Positions 51,908 to 60,570 of a stretch of DNA of 64,000 bases are shown here, in pieces. The position numbers and the translations under genes were made by a program. The notes below the pieces were generated by a model. It ran no database searches and was not told where the DNA came from. It worked only from the letters and a program-made list of their open reading frames with translations. The first letter of the stretch is position 1; each line of letters starts with the position of its first letter. Source of the DNA: Terrimonas ferruginea DSM 30193 (GTDB lineage: Bacteria; Bacteroidota; Bacteroidia; Chitinophagales; Chitinophagaceae); contig NZ_AUDS01000008.1 in assembly GCF_000425585.1 (NCBI RefSeq), positions 62,001 through 126,000 of the forward strand. The letters are read 5' to 3'.

Positions 51908-52369
51908 ATGACCACAAATCTGGTAAAAAGAAACAATGGCGGTCCCTCTTTCAGCAATGTAATGGACCAGGTTTTCCGGAACAGTCTTAACCGCTTTTTT
52001 GACGATGAACCCTGGGGTCTGGAAAAGACTCCGTTGAGAACTGCTCCGGTGAACATCCGTGAAACGGATCAATCTTATGAACTGGAACTGATTGCACCCG
52101 GATGCCGGAAGGAAGATTTTAAAATCAATCTTCAGGGAAATCAATTGATGATTTCATTTGAACATTCAACAGAGAAAAAAGAAAAAGACAAACAAGGCAA
52201 TTGGGTGCGCCAGGAGTACCAGCATCAATCGTTTAGCCGGAGCTTTACGCTGGATGATTCGGTGGATGCGGAAAAAATCGTGGCGCGTTACGAGGATGGT
52301 ATTCTCCATCTCAACCTGCCGAAGACCGAACGTGCTGCCCGCACCAACCGGACTATCGAGATAAATTAA
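51908..52369 (+). CDS. Hsp20/alpha-crystallin small heat shock protein
   Basis: A 153-residue protein with a variable N-terminal arm (1-45), an alpha-crystallin domain (about 45-140, with VNIRETDQSYELELIAPGCRKEDFKINLQGNQL and GILHLNLPKTE) and a C-terminal extension carrying an IEI (IxI) motif in TIEIN that docks into neighbouring subunits. It forms oligomers that hold unfolded proteins. A strong Shine-Dalgarno and a possible sigma-54 promoter precede it. It is divergent from the jet operon. Confidence 0.95.
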   Translation: MTTNLVKRNNGGPSFSNVMDQVFRNSLNRFFDDEPWGLEKTPLRTAPVNIRETDQSYELELIAPGCRKEDFKINLQGNQLMISFEHSTEKKEKDKQGNWVRQEYQHQSFSRSFTLDDSVDAEKIVARYEDGILHLNLPKTERAARTNRTIEIN

Positions 52370-52393
52370 GTGGGATTTTTAGTGTTAAAAAGC

Positions 52394-52434
52394 AAAAGCT
52401 GTCTGCCTCGGTGCGGGCAGCTTTTCATTTTTTT
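52394..52434 (+). terminator. Terminator after hsp20
   Basis: AAAAGCTG and CAGCTTTT form the base of a hairpin, and CTGCC/GGCAG is an alternative inner stem; a T-rich run follows. Confidence 0.75.
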
Positions 52435-52515
52435 AAAAGGTAGTACTACGCAGTCAAATCAGGTAGTGCCACGCTTGACCCCGGCTTTATAGTGGCGCAT
52501 ATTGCAGAAAAAAGA

Positions 52516-52944
52516 ATGAAAAGGAACTGGCCGGTGGAAGTTGCGGCGTCGCTGCTGATCCTGTTGTTTGCTTACACTGGCATCAGCAAAGCAGCGGGTG
52601 TTCCGCAATTGATCATTACGTTGCGGCAATCGTTTGGTCCGCTGTTGTATGACGCGATTTGGGCTTATGTGCTGATTGGCACTGAACTACTGGCGGTGCT
52701 GTTGTTGCTGATCCCTTATCTGCGGCCGGCCGGCTTTTTACTCTCTTCATTTTTGATGACCCTCTTTCTCTTGTATACGGTTTACGGTTGGATGCATCCG
52801 CGTGACATGCCTTGCAGTTGTGGCGGCGTGATCGGCGGCATGAGCTGGCCGGTGCATACAGTGTTCAACGGTGTGTTTTGGCTGATCGCTTTATACGGAT
52901 CGGTGAAGAGTATTAAAACGAGACTCAACTATTTATTGCAATAA
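52516..52944 (+). CDS. MauE/DoxX-like membrane protein
   Basis: A 142-residue protein with four hydrophobic helices (about 7-28, 52-71, 75-95 and 110-132). The loop before the last helix contains PCSCGG with C100 and C102, as in the MauE/DoxX group, which is thought to support disulfide formation in the periplasm. Helix 1 has FAYTGISKA, typical of the family. It is followed 66 bp on by a secreted protein with two cysteines, which could be its redox partner. ATG at 52516 is used; a GTG at 52492 is possible. Confidence 0.85.
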   Translation: MKRNWPVEVAASLLILLFAYTGISKAAGVPQLIITLRQSFGPLLYDAIWAYVLIGTELLAVLLLLIPYLRPAGFLLSSFLMTLFLLYTVYGWMHPRDMPCSCGGVIGGMSWPVHTVFNGVFWLIALYGSVKSIKTRLNYLLQ

Positions 52945-53010
52945 ACAGGTTTTGAAAAGTCTGTTCCTGTAAAAAACGGACGCATCTGACAACTTTTAAA
53001 TTTTTCCTGT

Positions 53011-53340
53011 ATGAAAAAGTATGTATTTGGTCTTGGCAGTTTGCTGCTGGCCGCTGTATTGTTTGCATTTACGCCTTCGCCTAAAGTGGAAAAGGCTTCG
53101 CTCGATCAGGGTTATTTCACGCGCTTGAGTGGTGACGGTACGCAGCCGGAGCACTACGAATATGTAGGCAACGTGCAGCCTTCAGACGGCTGTGTGACAG
53201 GCACAGTAATCTGTACGATCAAGGCAGATATTGATGAAATGGGATCTTCCGACCCTGCCCTGTGGCTTCCCGATTTTTCTTCCGGCAACCCGGTAGACAA
53301 CGAGTCAGAATTTGATCTGATTACCAAACGCGCTAACTGA
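53011..53340 (+). CDS. Small secreted protein with two cysteines (DUF6520-like)
   Basis: A 109-residue protein with signal peptide (about 1-20). The mature protein has exactly two cysteines, C61 and C68, in SDGCVTGTVICTIKADID, separated by six residues and likely to form a disulfide, and an acidic C-terminal part. Small proteins of this kind, often annotated DUF6520, are common in Bacteroidota beside MauE-like genes. Function is unknown. A strong terminator follows. The MauE gene upstream and the thioredoxin-fold gene nearby fit a disulfide-handling context. Confidence 0.7.
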   Translation: MKKYVFGLGSLLLAAVLFAFTPSPKVEKASLDQGYFTRLSGDGTQPEHYEYVGNVQPSDGCVTGTVICTIKADIDEMGSSDPALWLPDFSSGNPVDNESEFDLITKRAN

Positions 53341-53346
53341 CGGCGC

Positions 53347-53378
53347 AAAAAAGGGGCTGTTGTGAGCAGCCCCTTTGT
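53347..53378. terminator. Bidirectional terminator between small secreted gene and SusD gene
   Basis: GGGGCTG and CAGCCCC form a 7-bp stem with a 7-nt loop; A-run on the left, T-run on the right. It can end both convergent transcripts. Confidence 0.85.
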
Positions 53379-53411
53379 TTTCTGTGTACGGAGTTAAAAA
53401 CTAATCGGCAA

Positions 53412-54752
53412 TTAACGTGGATTTTGCGGCATCCCGGTCATGTCGATAACGCGGCGGGGAATTGGTATGGCGTAACGCAGATCGTTGGGCAACAACTCGA
53501 GCAGTTCATTTCCGATCTTTCGTCTTACAATGATATTTGCTCCCCGTTTGTTCCATCTTTTGAGATCGAAAAAACGCAGACCGCGAAACGTCAGCTCCTT
53601 TCTTCGCTCTGTACGGATTATGGCGATAGCATCCTCTTTAGAATTGGCCGTCAATGGAACAAATGTGCCCGTTCTCCATCTTTTTTCAAGCAGCAGGTTT
53701 AACGTTGCCATACCATCGGTATAAAACCCCTGTTCCGTCAACGCTTCTGCTTTGATCAGGTAGGCTTCTGGTGAACTAATCCCGGAAAAAAAATATCCCC
53801 CTGCATATGACCCGGTGTGTGCCTGACCGTCTGTGACCGTATTAAAGAATAACTTTCGCCGCAGATCATCGGTGGAATAAGAACGGTACAATAACGTGTC
53901 GACCCTTACCCTGTTAGGAAACATGAACGGGGATGACCCGCCAACGGCATGAAAGATTACATCCTCGTTAAACATCGGGAATGCCGCTCCCGGATTGAGG
54001 CTGACATTGTTATAGTTCAACAGTGTCGGATACAACCGGGTGCATGAATCAGCGTAATCACCTGCCTTCTTAAAGTCGTTAATGGTAAGGTAAATACGCG
54101 CCAACAATGCGAACGCGGCGGGCTTGCAGGGTCTTGTTTTATAAACCGGCTCAACCGGCAATCCACGCAATGCTTCCGTGGCATCGAACAAAATCTGATC
54201 GTAACACTCTTTCACACTGCTGCGAACAGAGAGAATATTGAAGTCTGATTTTAACCTTAAACAAACACCCATGTCCGTATGGTAAGTGGACGGATCATAA
54301 GCCGGGGCAAAAGTGTTTATCAAAAGATTATAAGCATATGCACGGAAAAAATGTGCAGTGGAATAAACGCGGTCCCATTGAAGGGCGTTGCGATCTGTCC
54401 GGTCGATCTCACTTATTTTTTCCAGCACTATATTGGTGTAATTTATAACGAGGTAAGCCTGCGACCAGGTAGACTGGACCTGATCGAAAAAATATTCAGG
54501 ACCCCATGTATAATTGTTATAACTCCCTTGGTCAAGGGTGGCTAATGTTGCCGGCGGAACATATACATCGTCAGAACTACCGTCGGCATGGTCAGCCATC
54601 ATGAAGCTCATGGCATTGCCATGATCCATCATCTTTTCAATATCATCGAGCGTAGATGGTATCACCATGGCCGCATCCTGCCTCTCATCCAGGAATTTTT
54701 TACAGGAAAGCAGTAAGCAACTACTGCAAAAGATCAGCAATATTTTTTTCAT
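53412..54752 (-). CDS. SusD/RagB-family outer membrane lipoprotein
   Basis: A 446-residue lipoprotein with lipobox ending LLLSC (Cys17) followed by KKFLDERQD, the usual start of mature SusD proteins. Tetratricopeptide-like helices in the middle (for example HFFRAYAYNLLINTF and AFALLARIYLTINDFKKAGDYADSC) and the C-terminal RTERRKELTFRGLRFFDLKRW and LLPNDLRYAIPIP motifs are diagnostic. It sits on the cell surface as the lid of the SusC transporter encoded 18 bp upstream. The substrate is not evident: no glycosidase or protease is in the operon. Confidence 0.96.
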   Translation of the reverse strand: MKKILLIFCSSCLLLSCKKFLDERQDAAMVIPSTLDDIEKMMDHGNAMSFMMADHADGSSDDVYVPPATLATLDQGSYNNYTWGPEYFFDQVQSTWSQAYLVINYTNIVLEKISEIDRTDRNALQWDRVYSTAHFFRAYAYNLLINTFAPAYDPSTYHTDMGVCLRLKSDFNILSVRSSVKECYDQILFDATEALRGLPVEPVYKTRPCKPAAFALLARIYLTINDFKKAGDYADSCTRLYPTLLNYNNVSLNPGAAFPMFNEDVIFHAVGGSSPFMFPNRVRVDTLLYRSYSTDDLRRKLFFNTVTDGQAHTGSYAGGYFFSGISSPEAYLIKAEALTEQGFYTDGMATLNLLLEKRWRTGTFVPLTANSKEDAIAIIRTERRKELTFRGLRFFDLKRWNKRGANIIVRRKIGNELLELLPNDLRYAIPIPRRVIDMTGMPQNPR

Positions 54753-54770
54753 GCTATAATTTTTTGTTGG

Positions 54771-57700
54771 TTAAAATCCGGCACGCAGGCCGATTGAATA
54801 GGTTTTGATGGGTTGCAGATCCTGGTACTCCGGATCGAGGCCTTTGCTATTGGCGCGCCAGATGATACCAAGATTGGAAGCCAATCCGTACACACTGATA
54901 TTTTTAATACCGGCTCTCGCAAGTAAGTTGCCGGGCAGTTGATAGTTCAGGCTGATAAACTGTAGCCGTACATGCCCCGCTTTTTCCACTAATGCTTCCG
55001 AGTTACTGTAAAACGCGTCAAAATTTGCAGGCACGGGGTACACAAATGCCGGCACATCGGTGTGCAGTTCGTCGCCGGGTTGCCGCCAGCGGTCAGCAAA
55101 ATCACTGTGTAATCTGTTTCGGGCGCTATACGCCTGACTGTAGTCAACAGACCTCCGCATAAAATAATGACCAAACTTATAAAGCAGGTTCACCGTGGCA
55201 GAAACACCTTTCCAACTGAATGTATTTTCCAGGTTACCGAAATAAGCCGGTGTGCTTCGCCCTTTCGTTACCAGGTCGTTTTGTGTAATGCCATTACCCG
55301 TTAACTGTGAATAAGCACTGCTCACCTGCCCGTTCAGATATCCGCGTGGTGCACCTGTGGCAGGATCGAGCCCGGCCCATTTGTAAACAATAATGCCGTA
55401 CACCGGCGCGCCTTCCCGCGCTGTAATCGCCGATCCGGTTTTTACATAGGAGGAGCCGGTAAAGCTCACATTGTAAAAACTGGTAATCTCGTCTGTATTA
55501 TAATTGAACAACACGCGTGTTTCCCAACGGAAAGCTTTATCGATGTTGCGGGTAAGCAAACTAAGCTCCACGCCTCTTCCTTTCATGGCCGCCACATTCC
55601 GCAAAACGGTATTACCAGCGCCCGCTGTGGGATCTACAGGTGTCGTAGCGATCAGGTCTGTCGCCTTTTTCCAATACCATTCCAGCGAGCCGCTGATGCG
55701 GTTACCTGAAGTGGCAAAATCAACGGCCACGTTGCGCATCCGTACTTTTTCCCATCTTAATTCAGGGTTAGCATATTGCGTAACTACGGATATGGGCAAA
55801 GGCGTGAATTGTGAAGTGGTTCCGTAGCGAATAATCGTTACCGCAGATCTCACAGGATCTACATTACCACTGAATCCATGTGAAGCGCGGAAACGCAAAA
55901 CCGGCAACCATTCTACGCGATAAAATTTTTCCGTTGCGGCATTCCAGGCCACGCCGGCCGACCACAAAGGGTTCCAACGGTTATTGGTATTTACGCCGAG
56001 TACATTCGATGCATCACGCCGCGCACTCACTGTAGCGGTGTAACGCGACAAATAAGTATAAGCCGCATTTCCGTAATAAGAAACAAAACGGTTATCCTTC
56101 CGGCTCCTGGAATCGATGTTGGAGATGCGCGTTTGAGATCCGCTGACATAGGTAGGGATTGTGTTTACCACATCCACCGGTGTACTTACCTCGTGTTCCT
56201 TATCGTAGCCGTATAACCGGTAATTCTTTGAGGTGGTTACGGTTTTTCTTACATCCGATCCGGCAATGGCGCTGATCTCATGATCATGCCATTTTTTTTG
56301 CAAAGACATCTGAAGGCGGCCATTCAGCGCCTGCATCATGTCATCGCTGTTATCCAGTATGCCGCCTAATGGAATATTGTATTTCACGGCGCCGGTAGCC
56401 CGGTTAAGCTGTGAATAGGTATTTATGCGATCCCGGGTATAATAGCTCTCCTGGGCATAATACCTCGTGCCATATTTTACCTGGTCTTCATGCTGGAAGC
56501 TGGCATTCAACGTAAGAAATGAGGACAGTTTGTACCGCAGATCTGCGGTTGTACGCCAGTGTCTGTATTGTGTTCTGTTCTGCGTGTGTTTGTAATCGTC
56601 CAGCGGATAATAATTCCAGTTCAGCAGCTTTCCCATGCCGGTCGTGTCTTTGTACGATTGACGATAATCCTTGTAGATAGGCAATGCGTTTCCATTATCA
56701 TCCATCAGTTTCGCATACGGATATAGCATTACTCCGTTGAATGTGATTTCGCTCCATTCAGGCCGGTTATAAGTCATGGTGCCGTTGTTCAGGGAAATGG
56801 AAACATCGGCTTCCAGTTTTTTCGACAGTTTTATCGAAGCTGCCGACCGCAGGGATAATCGTTCATATACCGCATCGGCGCTGCTCCGGTTGTTATCATA
56901 ACCCGCAGAAAAATTCCAGGACATCTGTCTGCTGCCGCCACTTATTCCCAGTGCATATTGCTGGTTCAATGAGTTTTGATACAGGTATTTCTCCATGTCA
57001 GATCTGTAATCGAGCTGGCGGAGCGAGTCGAGAAGGTAATTGGTTTGTGCCGCAGACAATTCCCCTCTTCGCTGACGGAAGAGAATTTCATAGGCCGGTG
57101 TAAATACGGGTTTGAAATTGGACAGGGTATCTGAAAAGCGGTGGTTCCGCGCAAACAGCAACTGTTCCATTTCTATATAGTCAGCCGAGCCCGCGTAACG
57201 CAGTTGATAAAGATCCGGTTTTCCGCCAAACGTATAACTGTTGTTGAAGGAAACCTGTAGTGGTTTATCGAAGCGTCCTTTTTTGGTGGTAACCACTACC
57301 ACACCATTGCCGGCACGTGCACCCCATATCGAAGCGGCGGCCGCATCTTTCAAGATGGTAATGCTTTCAATTTCATTGGGGTTGATGTTGGATAAATCTC
57401 CTTCATAGGGAAAATTATCCAGGATCACCAGCAGGTTTTTCGGACCGTTAAAGGAACTAACCCCGCGCAGCGTGATGCCGGGCCTGCTTACTGCTTTATC
57501 GAACAACAACGATGACTGACCTTCGAGGCGATCGAGCAATGAAGAGGCCACCTGCCTGTTCAATATGGTGCTGTCTATTACTTCAAAGGAGCCGGTGATA
57601 CGTTCGCGTGGCAGGCGCTGATAGCCGGTGCTGATCACGTTTACTTCCTGCAGGTCAGTGGAAGCAACCAGCAAAATTTCGTTGCCGGAGGATTGAAGCG

Positions 57701-57956
57701 CTGTAACGGGCATATCGAGCGGTTGGTAACCCGCAGCGCTGATACGTAGCGTATCCGGTGTGGTGGTGATCAGCAGGGAGAAAGAACCCTGTGCATCGGC
57801 CACCGTGTGTGTACGGCTCCGGATGGCGGTAATGGTTGCGTGGGCCACCGGCGTTCGTTCGCCGGAGCGGCGTATGTGGCCGCTGTAGCTACCCGGGTCC
57901 TGCGCCGAAAGCGCGGATGCCGTGAGCAGCATGATCAGTAAAATGAATGTTCGCAT
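54771..57956 (-). CDS. SusC/RagA-family TonB-dependent outer membrane transporter
   Basis: A 1061-residue receptor. After a signal peptide (about 1-19, ending ALSAQ) come a carboxypeptidase-D regulatory-like domain (about 20-100), the plug (about 110-230, with GVSSFNGPKNLLVILD and IESITILKDAAAASIWGARAGNGVVVVTTK) and a beta barrel to the end. The SusC-type plug is complete. It should import a bulky substrate with energy from TonB, together with the SusD lipoprotein. ATG at 57956 (MRTFILLIM) replaces a frame start at 58031 that would overlap the upstream gene. It is the middle gene of the operon with the thioredoxin-fold protein and SusD. Confidence 0.96.
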   Translation of the reverse strand: MRTFILLIMLLTASALSAQDPGSYSGHIRRSGERTPVAHATITAIRSRTHTVADAQGSFSLLITTTPDTLRISAAGYQPLDMPVTALQSSGNEILLVASTDLQEVNVISTGYQRLPRERITGSFEVIDSTILNRQVASSLLDRLEGQSSLLFDKAVSRPGITLRGVSSFNGPKNLLVILDNFPYEGDLSNINPNEIESITILKDAAAASIWGARAGNGVVVVTTKKGRFDKPLQVSFNNSYTFGGKPDLYQLRYAGSADYIEMEQLLFARNHRFSDTLSNFKPVFTPAYEILFRQRRGELSAAQTNYLLDSLRQLDYRSDMEKYLYQNSLNQQYALGISGGSRQMSWNFSAGYDNNRSSADAVYERLSLRSAASIKLSKKLEADVSISLNNGTMTYNRPEWSEITFNGVMLYPYAKLMDDNGNALPIYKDYRQSYKDTTGMGKLLNWNYYPLDDYKHTQNRTQYRHWRTTADLRYKLSSFLTLNASFQHEDQVKYGTRYYAQESYYTRDRINTYSQLNRATGAVKYNIPLGGILDNSDDMMQALNGRLQMSLQKKWHDHEISAIAGSDVRKTVTTSKNYRLYGYDKEHEVSTPVDVVNTIPTYVSGSQTRISNIDSRSRKDNRFVSYYGNAAYTYLSRYTATVSARRDASNVLGVNTNNRWNPLWSAGVAWNAATEKFYRVEWLPVLRFRASHGFSGNVDPVRSAVTIIRYGTTSQFTPLPISVVTQYANPELRWEKVRMRNVAVDFATSGNRISGSLEWYWKKATDLIATTPVDPTAGAGNTVLRNVAAMKGRGVELSLLTRNIDKAFRWETRVLFNYNTDEITSFYNVSFTGSSYVKTGSAITAREGAPVYGIIVYKWAGLDPATGAPRGYLNGQVSSAYSQLTGNGITQNDLVTKGRSTPAYFGNLENTFSWKGVSATVNLLYKFGHYFMRRSVDYSQAYSARNRLHSDFADRWRQPGDELHTDVPAFVYPVPANFDAFYSNSEALVEKAGHVRLQFISLNYQLPGNLLARAGIKNISVYGLASNLGIIWRANSKGLDPEYQDLQPIKTYSIGLRAGF

Positions 57957-57987
57957 AAGTATAGGTTGTTTTGGTGAAGAAATGGTT

Positions 57988-58938
57988 CTATAGCCGGTCG
58001 GTGAGGATGGTGCTTGTAATGAGGCGGCCATTGGTTTTCACAGTTTTTTCTTTGCGTTGGTAGTTGAAAAGCCGGTCAAAGTCTTCGAGCATCAGCCGGC
58101 GGATGGTGGATTGATCTGTGGTGGCTGGCACCATCAGTTCGTAGCAATAACGGTACTGATTGCTATCGGATGCAGGATTGAAAGCGAGGGTGTCGCGCAG
58201 TCTTAAATCGAAATTTCTTTCAGAGGAAGGAGTGGCATAATAATAAAGTTCTTTCCGCGTCACATTAATCAGGTAAATACGGCGTACTGAATTATTATAA
58301 AGTAAATGTCTGCCCACGCCGTCTGCCAAACCTTCGGCATAAGGCAACAGGGAAGAACTGATCAACGGTGGCCGGAGAAGCAGCAACTCTTCCTGTGTAG
58401 CGAAAGGTTGCTCGCGTTGAAAGTTTATGAAGTCTTTCTTTAGCGGAAGACTGATCGTCTTTCGGTGGGTAAGGTCATTGAGCGCAGCAGGTGTTACTTC
58501 TTTGGCGCCTGTAATTGCTGCCACCCGCCCTGAATGTCCGATCCATACGAGATGGGGAACGAGATAATAAGGAAATCGCTTTCGTAAAAGCGTATCAGCT
58601 GTTAAAAAAGAAAGGTGAGGGGATCGGAGCAGGGCAGGTGTCAGCAATTTGTTCTGCAGTTCGGGATAGGTATAACGCGTGACTGCAATAATTTGTAAGG
58701 ACGCGGGCAATGAGGCGCCGATGCTGTCGAGATAACGCAACTGCTGGTCGCAGCTTCCGCAGGTGGGGTTGATAAAAACAAGGAGTAGCGGCTGGTCTTT
58801 GCCCGTGAAGGCACGTGGCTGTCCTTTGCTGTAAACAACAGCGGGTTGCCAGTGTAATGTATCGCCAACAGTGAGTGGTTGGGCATGCAGGTGCAATGCC
58901 GGGCATAGGATGCCCAGGACGAAAAACAATGTTTTCAT
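57988..58938 (-). CDS. Secreted thioredoxin-fold protein with CGSC motif
   Basis: A 316-residue protein with signal peptide (about 1-20, ending HLHAQ). The N-terminal half is thioredoxin-like: LLLVFINPTCGSCDQQLRYLDSI with the redox pair C60 and C63, then a region with a VPHLVWI strand where the cis-Pro would lie. The C-terminal half (about 180-316) has no family I recognise. It is 31 bp upstream of SusC, so it is co-transcribed with susCD. It could reduce or form disulfides in the periplasm, on the transporter or its substrate. Confidence 0.78.
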   Translation of the reverse strand: MKTLFFVLGILCPALHLHAQPLTVGDTLHWQPAVVYSKGQPRAFTGKDQPLLLVFINPTCGSCDQQLRYLDSIGASLPASLQIIAVTRYTYPELQNKLLTPALLRSPHLSFLTADTLLRKRFPYYLVPHLVWIGHSGRVAAITGAKEVTPAALNDLTHRKTISLPLKKDFINFQREQPFATQEELLLLRPPLISSSLLPYAEGLADGVGRHLLYNNSVRRIYLINVTRKELYYYATPSSERNFDLRLRDTLAFNPASDSNQYRYCYELMVPATTDQSTIRRLMLEDFDRLFNYQRKEKTVKTNGRLITSTILTDRL

Positions 58939-58987
58939 TTTGCCTAAAATTTTAAGATCAATAAATCAGGAGCAGGAAGGATGCTCC

Positions 58988-59104
58988 TTACACAGGGTTC
59001 TTTGGCTTCTTGGCGTATTGGTTGCGCACGAGATAAATAGCCCTGTGCGGCCGGAGGGAAGCCTCGGAAAAAATGGGAGCAGTAAAAGCAGCGGCCATTT
59101 TCAT
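58988..59104 (-). CDS. Possible 38-residue peptide upstream of the susCD operon
   Basis: A frame of 38 codons (start MKMAAAFTAPIFSEASLRP, end KKPKNPV) begins with ATG at 59104 and lies 49 bp before the thioredoxin-fold gene, with a promoter-like TATATTTG upstream. It is basic at its C-terminus and has no signal peptide or double-glycine motif. No family is recognised. Its position suggests a small peptide or leader; it may also be chance. Confidence 0.3.
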   Translation of the reverse strand: MKMAAAFTAPIFSEASLRPHRAIYLVRNQYAKKPKNPV

Positions 59105-59194
59105 AACAAAAGGTTTAAACTTCCGCCCGGCAATGAGGAAGGTTCATGGTCTCCGGACAGCGGAGTACATGGTTGCCGTGACTGGCGGTCTGAC

Positions 59195-59202
59195 CAAATA
59201 TA
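59195..59202 (-). promoter_or_regulatory. Possible promoter -7 element of the susCD operon
   Basis: TATATTTG on the minus strand is an exact TAnnTTTG match, with a T-rich stretch about 20 bp upstream in place of the -33 TTTG. A start point about 85 nt before the small peptide frame would follow. Confidence 0.45.
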
Positions 59203-59487
59203 GAACACGGTGGAATAAAAAAAACATACGTCAATAAGACGAATAAAATCACCTGTATGCTGAAATGAAAACAGTACGTATTAATGCGGCTGGTGTTGAT
59301 GCGGGCTTACAAGCCTGAAGCAACAGCTATTCAATTGATTAAAAAATGAGTAAGGTGAAAACACCCGCAAAACAATGAGGAAAACATTCGTGGAAACGCG
59401 ATAGGAGAAATTGGGTAGGGAAAACCGGAGGGAGAAGGTGGAAGGTGTAGGGCGTAAGTAAGGGAGAAGGTGATAGCTTTTTCATAC

Positions 59488-59515
59488 CCATGGTTCTTGT
59501 ATACAAGAACCATGG
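59488..59515. repeat. Perfect palindrome with paired change, copy 5
   Basis: 28 bp, core TTCTTGTATACAAGAA in place of TTCGTGTATACACGAA, ends CCATGG. The G to T in one arm is matched by C to A in the other. Confidence 0.92.
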
Positions 59516-59532
59516 AAGAATCAAGTTTGGCC

Positions 59533-60189
59533 TTAGTTAAAAAACAATTGCTTCTCCCTAATAGAACCGGCAAGCAAATCGCACCAGGAGGAATGTTTGT
59601 CTTCATATTTACTCCAAACGATGTTTGTTATCCAGTCGATAAAGATAATACCATCATCAGTATGACTATGTGTTGGGTTGTCCTTCAAAAATGTTTCCTT
59701 ATTCCTATGATAAAAAGTAAGCGTCTGCAGGTAATCAATACAACTGCTTCCGCTTAACCGTTTGACGTTCCGGTAGTCTCTGGTTATTTTACACGTTTCG
59801 TGCAGGTCAATGTGATCGAGAAGCGACTCCCCCATCATGTAATTGTAAAGAGAATTTCCGTCTCTTCTGAATCCGGCATTTACACCTTCTTTCCGGACAG
59901 TAATTGCCCCTAAATTAAAATCGGTGTACTTATTTACCATCTTTATCGCTTCTTTACAGATAAACTCTTTATGATGCGATTTCAGATCAGAAGCTTTTAT
60001 TTCAACCTTTGGATTAAAATTGAATTTGTTATAAAAATCTCTGACCAGACGTTTGGGAATATTGCAATGCGTAATTGGGTTAATCAAATAACCAATTGTC
60101 AGGTATCTGCTTGATCCTCCTTGTCGGTATGGTGAATGAAATTTCCAGCCTAAATCGCCGCTTTCATCCATGTAAATATGGCTGTGCAT
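59533..60189 (-). CDS. DUF3800 domain protein
   Basis: A 218-residue protein that begins with HIYMDESGDLGW, the signature of DUF3800, a family with an RNase H-like or transposase-like fold often found in genomic islands and defence regions. Further acidic residues are in KVEIKASDLKSHHKEF and FIDWITNIVWSKYED, which could complete a metal site. Its biochemical role is not known. It is not in an evident operon and is bracketed by palindromes of the family at 59488, 60430 and 60504, which fits an accessory gene. Confidence 0.85.
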   Translation of the reverse strand: MHSHIYMDESGDLGWKFHSPYRQGGSSRYLTIGYLINPITHCNIPKRLVRDFYNKFNFNPKVEIKASDLKSHHKEFICKEAIKMVNKYTDFNLGAITVRKEGVNAGFRRDGNSLYNYMMGESLLDHIDLHETCKITRDYRNVKRLSGSSCIDYLQTLTFYHRNKETFLKDNPTHSHTDDGIIFIDWITNIVWSKYEDKHSSWCDLLAGSIREKQLFFN

Positions 60190-60378
60190 TCGTAGTAGTG
60201 TATGGGCATAAAAAAAGGCAGTCCCTGAAGGCGGTGCACTTACAGTACACTTATGATAACCCAGATGGTCGTCACGCTTGTTCAGGCTTTATCTGCCGTT
60301 CACAAATATACAAATGCCAGACTGATCTGCTAAATTTCTTTGTAAAAGATTTCTTAATTGTGAGGGAAGGCATCAGGG

Positions 60379-60398
60379 AAGTAGTAAGTAAAACAGCC
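60379..60398. repeat. Two type A heptamers joined to ACAGCC
   Basis: AAGTAGT and AAGTAAA are followed directly by ACAGCC, the same joint as in the composite element at 32007. Confidence 0.85.
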
Positions 60399-60429
60399 GT
60401 GGTCCCGGAGCGACTAAACTATCGCACAC

Positions 60430-60457
60430 CCATGGTTCGTGTATACACGAACCATGG
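60430..60457. repeat. Perfect palindrome, copy 6
   Basis: 28-bp palindrome, core TTCGTGTATACACGAA, ends CCATGG. Confidence 0.92.
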
Positions 60458-60503
60458 AGAGTACACAGTAAATAGACTATCTCAAACACTACCAATCCTA
60501 CAC

Positions 60504-60531
60504 CCTTGGTTCGTGTATTCACGAACCAAGG
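60504..60531. repeat. Palindrome with altered centre, copy 7
   Basis: Arms CCTTGG/CCAAGG and GTTCGTG/CACGAAC; the centre is TATT in place of TATA, the only break in symmetry. Confidence 0.88.
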
Positions 60532-60570
60532 AAAAGTAAACAGCAAATGGACTATTGATAATTCACGCAT

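Larger units (their letters stand above)
59105..59532. other. Intergenic region with susCD promoter and a palindrome
   Basis: Contains a TATATTTG element (59195-59202, minus strand) and a perfect palindrome (59488-59515). Between them no gene is supported; a 91-codon frame across it merely reads through the palindrome. Confidence 0.6.
60190..60570. other. Intergenic region with heptamers and two palindromes
   Basis: Between the DUF3800 start and the response regulator stop. It holds two type A units followed by ACAGCC (60379-60398) and palindromes at 60430-60457 and 60504-60531. No gene is supported. Confidence 0.75.

Noticed and set aside
58871-59203. 110-codon plus-strand frame
   Set aside because: It overlaps the thioredoxin-fold signal peptide region in antisense and has no protein-like features.
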